64,000 bases of DNA from Leptonema sp964619535 (GTDB taxonomy: Bacteria; Spirochaetota; Leptospiria; Leptospirales; Leptonemataceae): assembly GCA_964619535.1 (NCBI GenBank), contig CAZUEX010000005.1, forward strand, positions 62,001 to 126,000, given 5' to 3'. The position numbers were made by a program, and so were the translations under genes. Shown in pieces: positions 59,169-64,000 of the stretch. Numbering within the stretch: the first letter of the stretch is position 1; each line of letters opens with the position of its first letter. The notes under the pieces are model-generated. The model saw only the letters and a program-made list of their open reading frames with translations. It was not told where the DNA came from and did not search any database.

Positions 59169-59241
59169 GTCATTTTCCTCAGGGTTTAGGGGGGGCCAGA
59201 AACCAGTAGCAGCCTGGCTGAATCAGGTAAATACATTTCTC

Positions 59242-59898
59242 ATGAGTATTCGAAAAAAAGGCCTTTTCTGCGTGATCGAAGGCATGGATGGGGCGGGAAA
59301 GACAACGGCCCTGCAAACCCTGGCCGACTGGGTCCAATCGTCATCGCTGCCCGATCAGGCCAGGTCTGCAGTGGAGGTTTTGCGCAGCCGTAGCGTCGTC
59401 TTTCTTCGCGAGCCCACCGCGCTGCCAACAGGCGCTGAGATCCGCAGGCGCCTTGCCTCTTCAACGGATACCGATTATCGGCAGTGGATCAAGCTTTTTC
59501 GGGCAGATCGCGAAGCCAATCTGCGTGAATTTGTAAAGCCCGCCCTCGAACAGGGCAGTGTGGTTTTACAGGATCGCTATCTTTATTCAACGGCGGCCTA
59601 CCAGGGGGCCTTTGCAGAATGCGGTCCGCTGGACGTCCTTGCAGAATTCGCAGATTTTCCCCTGCCGGACCTTCTCATTTTTCTGGACATCACCGAAGAG
59701 CTTGCCTTTGCTCGTATGAAGTTGAGGAAGGGGCAGCGCGAGGTCTTTGAAGAAGTGGATCGATGGCGGCGCATCAAGGAGGCCTACGAACAGGTCCTCC
59801 CGCCTGATACCGTAAGGGTGGACGGGGCCATGTCTGTTGCAGATGTGGCAGCCCGAATTGCCATCGTCGTTGCCGGGAAGCTGCAGTCGTCGGAATAA
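59242..59898 (+). CDS. tmk: Thymidylate kinase
   Basis: 218 residues from ATG 59242 (weak ribosome site; upstream in-frame codons do not look like the family). P-loop GMDGAGKTT (14-22), then FLREPTALPTGAEIRRRL, the DR motif in LQDRYLYSTAAYQG and the lid region FARMKLRKGQREVFEE. Converts dTMP to dTDP. The pduO-type gene follows 12 bp later, so they share a transcript. Confidence 0.93.
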   Translation: MSIRKKGLFCVIEGMDGAGKTTALQTLADWVQSSSLPDQARSAVEVLRSRSVVFLREPTALPTGAEIRRRLASSTDTDYRQWIKLFRADREANLREFVKPALEQGSVVLQDRYLYSTAAYQGAFAECGPLDVLAEFADFPLPDLLIFLDITEELAFARMKLRKGQREVFEEVDRWRRIKEAYEQVLPPDTVRVDGAMSVADVAARIAIVVAGKLQSSE

Positions 59899-59910
59899 AA
59901 GGAGGCAGGG

Positions 59911-60486
59911 ATGAAGATCTATACAAAGAAAGGGGACGGTGGCATGACCGGCCTGGCCACAGGAGAGCGCGTGCCCAAGCATGATCTGCGCGTGGAGATG
60001 TATGGCACGGCCGATGAGCTGAATGCCGTTCTTGGCCTGGCCGCTTCGCGCATCGTGGGCGATGAGGCCGCTGAGGAGCGACGAAAGCTTCTAAAGGAGC
60101 TCCAGGAACAGCAATGTCTTCTTTTTGAACTGGGTGCAGAGCTTGCAGGCTATTACAGGGAGGCAGGCCAGTCCGTGATCACGGAGGCCGATGTCCAGTC
60201 TCTGGAGCAGGCCATGGATCGCATGAACGAGCACCTGGAACCGATGAAATCCTTTATTCTGCCAGGTGGTACGACGGCTGCTTCCTTTTTGCATCTGGCC
60301 CGTACGGTATGCCGTCGGCTGGAGCGACAGATGACCTCTGTGCGTGAAGAGCGTCCGGAGCTTGTTCTGCCAGGTGCCATCAAGTACGTGAACCGCCTGT
60401 CGGATTATCTCTTCGTGGCGGCACGTTTTGCCAATCACCTGGCAGGAACAACAGACATCCCCTGGAAAAGCAGGGCAAAAGGCTGA
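59911..60486 (+). CDS. Cob(I)alamin adenosyltransferase (PduO type)
   Basis: 191 residues behind GGAGG. PduO-type signatures: MKIYTKKGDGGMTGLATGER, GTADELNAVLGLA, MKSFILPGGTTAASFLHLAR, CRRLERQ and IKYVNRLSDYLFVAARFAN with the ATP and cobalamin residues. Makes coenzyme B12 from cob(I)alamin. Its end lies in a hairpin that also ends pgk. No B12 riboswitch is seen. Cobalamin-dependent enzymes are not in the window. Confidence 0.95.
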   Translation: MKIYTKKGDGGMTGLATGERVPKHDLRVEMYGTADELNAVLGLAASRIVGDEAAEERRKLLKELQEQQCLLFELGAELAGYYREAGQSVITEADVQSLEQAMDRMNEHLEPMKSFILPGGTTAASFLHLARTVCRRLERQMTSVREERPELVLPGAIKYVNRLSDYLFVAARFANHLAGTTDIPWKSRAKG

Positions 60487-60499
60487 TTGCCCTGCCTTT
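60470..60499. terminator. Terminator hairpin between pduO-type gene and pgk
   Basis: GCAGGGCA (60470-60477) pairs with TGCCCTGC (60488-60495), loop of ten, followed by CTTTT; preceded by AAAA, so it can work on both strands. It includes the stop of the adenosyltransferase gene and lies 5-34 bp beyond the pgk stop. Confidence 0.8.
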
Positions 60500-60503
60500 T
60501 CGG

Positions 60504-61703
60504 TCAGTTACGGTCGAGAGCGGCAACGCCTGGAAGGTCTTTGCCTTCGAGAAATTCCAGTGAAGCGCCACCACCGGTCGATACATGCGAAACGCGATCG
60601 GCCAGTCCGGCCTTCTCGACGGCAGCAGCAGAATCACCACCGCCAATCACCGTCGTGGCTCCTTTCGAGGTTGCCTCTGCCAGGGCCTGTGCCAGGGCAA
60701 AGGTTCCTTTTGCCGTGCTGTCGATCTCGAATACGCCCATCGGTCCGTTCCAGAGAATCGTTCGGGCCGATAGCAGGATGTCGGTGTAGCGTGCAATGGT
60801 GTCCGGGCCGATATCCAGGCCTGTGTCGTCTGCTGCAAGGGCATCGACGGCCACGGCCTGTAGAGGACCAACGGTCATCGTCTTAAAGTCAATGCTCTTC
60901 GAGACCATGCAGTCGGTTGGCAGAAGGATCTTTTTCTCGAAGCGCTGGAGCAGGTCCTTTGCCATGTCGATGCGATCATCTTCTACAAGAGACTTGCCGG
61001 TGGGCAGGCCCTTTGCCCGGTTAAACGTAAACATCATGGCACCGCCGATGAGCAGATGATCCACCTTGGAGGCAAGGTTTTCGATGACATCGATCTTACC
61101 CGAGATCTTGGCTCCACCGATGATGGCCACGAAGGGACGTTCCGGATCTGTGACGGCCTTGCCGAGAAAGTCCAGCTCCTTCTTCATCAGGTAGCCGCAT
61201 ACGGCCGGACGCAGAAGGGTGGCCACACCGGCCGTCGATGCATGGGCACGGTGTGCTGTGCCAAAGGCATCGTTTACGTAGATGTCGCCGGCCTCGGCCA
61301 GACGGGCTGCCAGCTCAGGATCGTTCTTCTCTTCGCCGGGATAAAAGCGGATGTTTTCAAGCAGCAGGATTTCGCCTGGCTTCAGCGATTCAGAGGCAGC
61401 TTTCAGTGAATCCAGGGATTCGCAGAAATGAACGGGAGCCGAAACAAGCTTTGCCAGGGCTTCCTGGACGGGCTTCAGGCTGAACTCTGGCTTGACCTGG
61501 CCTTTTGGGCGGCCCAGGTGTGAAACGAGAATGAGCCGTCCGCCACGCTTGATCAAAGATTCAATCGTGGGCAATGCGGCACGGATGCGCAGGTCGTTCG
61601 TGACGACTCCGTCCTTTACGGGAACGTTGAAGTCGACGCGAATCAGAAGACGCTTACCCTGTACGTCTATCTGATCGATATTCTGGATTTTTGTGTAGTC
61701 CAT
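60504..61703 (-). CDS. pgk: Phosphoglycerate kinase
   Basis: 399 residues behind GAGGAAA. RLLIRVDFNVPVKDG is the N-terminal substrate loop; LVSHLGRPKG the second; then LLENIRFYPGEEKNDPE, GTAHRAHASTAGVA, IGGAKISGKIDVIENLA, and the C-terminal ATP site WNGPMGVFEIDSTAKGT and IGGGDSAAAVEKAG. Reversible glycolytic ATP-generating step. Downstream of gap on the same strand, but a strong terminator lies between, so it may have its own promoter or be read through. Confidence 0.97.
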   Translation of the reverse strand: MDYTKIQNIDQIDVQGKRLLIRVDFNVPVKDGVVTNDLRIRAALPTIESLIKRGGRLILVSHLGRPKGQVKPEFSLKPVQEALAKLVSAPVHFCESLDSLKAASESLKPGEILLLENIRFYPGEEKNDPELAARLAEAGDIYVNDAFGTAHRAHASTAGVATLLRPAVCGYLMKKELDFLGKAVTDPERPFVAIIGGAKISGKIDVIENLASKVDHLLIGGAMMFTFNRAKGLPTGKSLVEDDRIDMAKDLLQRFEKKILLPTDCMVSKSIDFKTMTVGPLQAVAVDALAADDTGLDIGPDTIARYTDILLSARTILWNGPMGVFEIDSTAKGTFALAQALAEATSKGATTVIGGGDSAAAVEKAGLADRVSHVSTGGGASLEFLEGKDLPGVAALDRN

Positions 61704-61757
61704 ATGTTTCCTCGGTGTTCATCAGGCTGTGGGCATTCTGGCGGATGCTTACGGCGC

Positions 61758-61783
61758 AAAAAAGGCGGGATGGCCCCGCCTTT
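61758..61783 (-). terminator. Terminator between gap and pgk
   Basis: AAAGGCGGG (61761-61769) pairs with CCCGCCTTT (61775-61783), loop ATGGC; on the minus strand a T-run follows (complement of AAAAAA at 61758-61763). It lies just past the gap stop. Confidence 0.85.
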
Positions 61784-61805
61784 ACTAACATGTTGTCCTG
61801 TCAGA

Positions 61806-62807
61806 TTACTTCTTTGCATTCATGTGTTCGATCAGGTCGACCACCTTGCAGGAGTAACCCCATTCATTGTCATACCAGCTAACGACCTTTACGAAGGTGT
61901 CAGAAAGCTGGATGCCTGCCTTCGCATCAAAGATGGAGGTACGGGCATCATGCAGAAAGTCGTTGGATACGACATCTTCGTCGGTGTAGCCGAGGATGCC
62001 TTTCATGGCCCCTTCGGACTCTTCTTTCATCGCCTTGCAGATATCGTCGTATTTTGCCGGTTTCTTCAGGCGAACGGTCAGGTCTACAACGGAGACGTTT
62101 GATGTCGGCACACGGAAGGACATACCGGTAAGCTTGCCGGCAAGCTCGGGAATGACCTTTCCGACGGCTTTAGCAGCTCCTGTCGAGGACGGAATGATGT
62201 TCTGATAGGCGCCACGACCGCCCCTCCAGTCCTTTTTCGAAGGACCGTCTACGGTTTTCTGTGTGGCAGTTACGGCATGTACCGTTGTCATGAGGCCTTC
62301 TTCGACTCCCCAGCGATCGTTGATCACCTTGGTGATGGGTGCCAGACAGTTTGTCGTACAGCTTGCATTGGATACGATGTCCATGTCGCTGGAATAAGAG
62401 CTATGATTCACGCCCATGACGAACATGGGAGCGTCTGCAGAAGGTGCGGAGATGACCACCTTGCGGGCACCGGCCGCCAGGTGAGCTTTAGCTTTGTCGA
62501 CGGTTGTGAAAAGGCCTGTCGATTCGACAACGTACTCAGCTCCAACCTCATTCCACTTCAGGTTTGCAGGGTCGGATTCTGCTGTTACGCGAATCTTCTT
62601 GCCGTTTACGATCAGCTGTCCGCCTTCTACCTTCACATCGCCGTTGAAGCGGCCATGGGTAGAGTCGTAACGAAGCATGTATGCCATATATTCGGCGTCG
62701 AGAAGGTCGTTAATTCCGACGATCTCCACATCGCGGTTTTGTTCTATCACGGCACGAAAAACCATTCGACCGATGCGGCCGAAGCCGTTGATGCCAACCT
62801 TGATCAT
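61806..62807 (-). CDS. gap: Glyceraldehyde-3-phosphate dehydrogenase, type I
   Basis: 333 residues behind GAGGAG. NAD site GINGFGRIGRMVFRA, catalytic Cys in SNASCTTNCLAP, catalytic His in TTVHAVTATQ, and RVPTSNVSVVDLTVRL plus WYDNEWGYSCKVVDLI at the end. Converts GAP to 1,3-bisphosphoglycerate, the substrate of pgk just downstream. Asp and Leu in GINDLLD suggest NAD rather than NADP preference, a soft inference. The UspA gene lies 54 bp upstream on the same strand. Confidence 0.97.
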   Translation of the reverse strand: MIKVGINGFGRIGRMVFRAVIEQNRDVEIVGINDLLDAEYMAYMLRYDSTHGRFNGDVKVEGGQLIVNGKKIRVTAESDPANLKWNEVGAEYVVESTGLFTTVDKAKAHLAAGARKVVISAPSADAPMFVMGVNHSSYSSDMDIVSNASCTTNCLAPITKVINDRWGVEEGLMTTVHAVTATQKTVDGPSKKDWRGGRGAYQNIIPSSTGAAKAVGKVIPELAGKLTGMSFRVPTSNVSVVDLTVRLKKPAKYDDICKAMKEESEGAMKGILGYTDEDVVSNDFLHDARTSIFDAKAGIQLSDTFVKVVSWYDNEWGYSCKVVDLIEHMNAKK

Positions 62808-62861
62808 GTAATTCTCCTCATTCGATACTTTGTTAAATGGAACAATGGCGGTGGTAGGAAC

Positions 62862-63293
62862 TCATCGCACAACAAGCACGCTGCACGGAGCATGGTGCAC
62901 AACACGATCCGAAACGGATCCAAGCAGAAACCGGCCCAGGAAATTCATTCCGCGGCTGCCAATGACAATCAGGTCATACTGACCTTCTTCGGCTACACGC
63001 ACGATGGTTTCTGCCGCATACCCTTCTTCTACGCGACGATCCCATTTTACCTTCGTCTTTTCGAGAGGCTCATGGACCTTTTCGAAACGCTGTTCGGATA
63101 CCCATTTCACCCGGTTGATGTTTACGGGAGGTGCTTCATAGTAGCCTGGCAGAGGACCAAACTCTTCGATTACTTCAAGGACGGTAACGCTGGCCCCGGA
63201 GGATTCAGCGAGCGATAGACCCATCTCAAGTCCCTTTTTTGAGCTGTCAGAGCCATCAACGGGAATGAGAATCTTTTTTACAAAACGTTTCAT
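62862..63293 (-). CDS. Universal stress protein (UspA family)
   Basis: 143 residues. KKILIPVDGSDSSKKGLEMG at the N-terminus and the C-terminal ATP-binding loop Gly-x2-Gly-x9-Gly-Ser in GSRGMNFLGRFLLGS, followed by SDRVVHHAPCSVLVVR. The ATP loop is intact, so it belongs to the nucleotide-binding Usp branch. Stress-survival role in the family; exact job unknown. In the same orientation as gap-pgk, 54 bp before gap. No clear ribosome site. Confidence 0.93.
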   Translation of the reverse strand: MKRFVKKILIPVDGSDSSKKGLEMGLSLAESSGASVTVLEVIEEFGPLPGYYEAPPVNINRVKWVSEQRFEKVHEPLEKTKVKWDRRVEEGYAAETIVRVAEEGQYDLIVIGSRGMNFLGRFLLGSVSDRVVHHAPCSVLVVR

Positions 63294-63344
63294 AGGGATT
63301 ATGTACAGCTTTCTATTTTTTCGGGCGTTTTCAAGTGTTTTTTG

Positions 63345-64000
63345 TCAGCGCCGGCCTTCCCCGGGGGCTGTCCCGGGAAGAAACGTAAAAAGCGGACGGG
63401 CCGTAGCAAAGGGACGTAAGGCAGATCCATCGGGCGAGAAGTCGCGAAGGGCCGTCATGGATTCCGGTGGAACGGACTGGAAGCAATCCTCTGAATAAAG
63501 CTGTCTGAGCCACCTTTCTGGCAGGGCTTCGGAGGCATGTGGCTCGTTTTCGGCTAATCTTGAAATAAAATGGATCTCTTTGATCTTGCTGAGTTCGGGC
63601 CGGCCGAGCAGACCGGACAGAAGTTCTACACCGATATGATTGTCGCGAAAGACAAAATCAGAAATGAAGACCTCAGAAGGAGCACCCGGAATGAGCAGGG
63701 CGCTTCCAAGGATACGATCGGCCATAACGGCCACAAAGGCAAAACATCGGTTCTGCAAAAGCCGCCAGCGGAATTCTGTTATATCGCCTGTGGCATCGTT
63801 TTCGCGAAGCCAGGCAAAAACCCTGTTCCATTCATCTTCTGTGTCAACGATGCGGTGAATGTAGAGGGTCGATCGTTTCGTCTGTAGAAACAGGGCCACC
63901 ACGCCCACGGCACTGGCAAAGACATAAACCACAAGGCTGTGGATGATGCCTGTGGGTGCAATGGCGGTTACGAACTCTTCTGTCCGTACCGTTCCCGATA
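63345..64000 (-). CDS. Partial gene, unknown protein with a membrane segment (N-terminus beyond window)
   Basis: The frame is open through the right edge with no convincing start inside (GTG 63932 is an in-frame candidate). The visible part begins ..TVRTEEFVTAIAPTG, has one hydrophobic span (SLVVYVFASAVGVVALFLQT), then ~170 mostly soluble residues: TLYIHRIVDTEDEWNRVFAW, FAFVAVMADRILGSALLIPG, EVFISDFVFRDNHIGVELLS, and a tail ending FTFLPGTAPGEGRR. The ILGSALLIPG/FRDNHIGVELLSGLL stretch resembles the GNAT acetyltransferase core but is too weak to call. Terminates 51 bp before the UspA gene start on the same strand. Confidence 0.7.
   Translation of the reverse strand, partial: SGTVRTEEFVTAIAPTGIIHSLVVYVFASAVGVVALFLQTKRSTLYIHRIVDTEDEWNRVFAWLRENDATGDITEFRWRLLQNRCFAFVAVMADRILGSALLIPGAPSEVFISDFVFRDNHIGVELLSGLLGRPELSKIKEIHFISRLAENEPHASEALPERWLRQLYSEDCFQSVPPESMTALRDFSPDGSALRPFATARPLFTFLPGTAPGEGRR

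Noticed and set aside
1..64000. Mobile elements, prophage, CRISPR array or rRNA
   Set aside because: I saw no transposase, integrase, phage structural gene, regularly spaced repeats or rRNA-like sequence on either strand.

Overview
The window is a dense bacterial chromosome segment of roughly 54% G+C (estimated by eye) with about 64 protein genes and one tRNA. Genes lie on both strands in short operons with many 1-25 bp overlaps. I see no insertion sequence, prophage, integrase, CRISPR array or rRNA. The gene set points to a free-living, motile, aerobic spirochaete of the order Leptospirales. The pointers are flagellar FliS, two chemoreceptors, an acyltransferase/glycerol-3-phosphate dehydrogenase fusion, a bactofilin, several lipoproteins, and fatty-acid and ketone-body use (acyl-CoA dehydrogenase, acetoacetyl-CoA synthetase). 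The high G+C suits Leptonema or Turneriella better than Leptospira. This placement is inference; no marker gene in the window proves it.

Layout. 1-4.1 kb: SUF iron-sulfur operon (sufB-sufC-sufD, minus strand, sufD cut by the window edge) behind a perfect 19-bp Fur/PerR-type palindrome, then a lipoprotein and a DUF1858-rhodanese protein. 4.2-9.6 kb: a UPF0598/DUF4505 protein shared with eukaryotes, a GT2/GtrA polyprenyl-sugar pair, uppP, fliS with a small helical partner, and an exported caspase-like protein coupled to a 60-residue membrane protein. 9.8-22 kb: chemoreceptor 1, a bactofilin with a degenerate LytM protein, the acyltransferase/dehydrogenase fusion, an RRM protein, cinA, an SH3 lipoprotein, and an AmiC-PAS-PAS-GGDEF sensor. 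22-26.2 kb: methyltransferase and a complete copper module (cueR-copA and copZ) with two clear CueR operators. 26.3-38 kb: two alpha/beta hydrolases, holA, ilvB, sufT, membrane pyrophosphatase, exported helical-repeat protein, aspS, Nudix hydrolase. 37.7-40.5 kb: SCO protein, chemoreceptor 2 with a His-rich membrane domain, and a sphingomyelin-synthase-like PAP2 protein in one apparent operon.

40.6-49.4 kb: acyl-CoA dehydrogenase preceded by a long inverted repeat, patatin lipase, tRNA-Pro(GGG), an unknown protein, a YeeZ-like SDR protein, queF, phasin, lipoprotein, pyrB, a small exported protein and an MORN-like repeat protein. 49.5-64 kb: acetoacetyl-CoA synthetase, FecR protein, MFS transporter, proA, nadD plus macro domain, rarA, a membrane protein with a voltage-sensor-like stretch, tmk, pduO-type adenosyltransferase, gap-pgk, a universal stress protein, and a gene cut by the right edge.

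Much is housekeeping, but several assemblies deserve attention: the SCO / His-rich chemoreceptor / PAP2 operon, the catalytically dead LytM-bactofilin pair, the caspase-like exported protein, the cytoplasmic AmiC-type diguanylate cyclase, and the regulatory dyads ahead of suf, the copper genes, the acyl-CoA dehydrogenase and the 46.5-kb lipoprotein. Positions, motifs and dyads were read by eye; family names come from motif recognition, not database searches.
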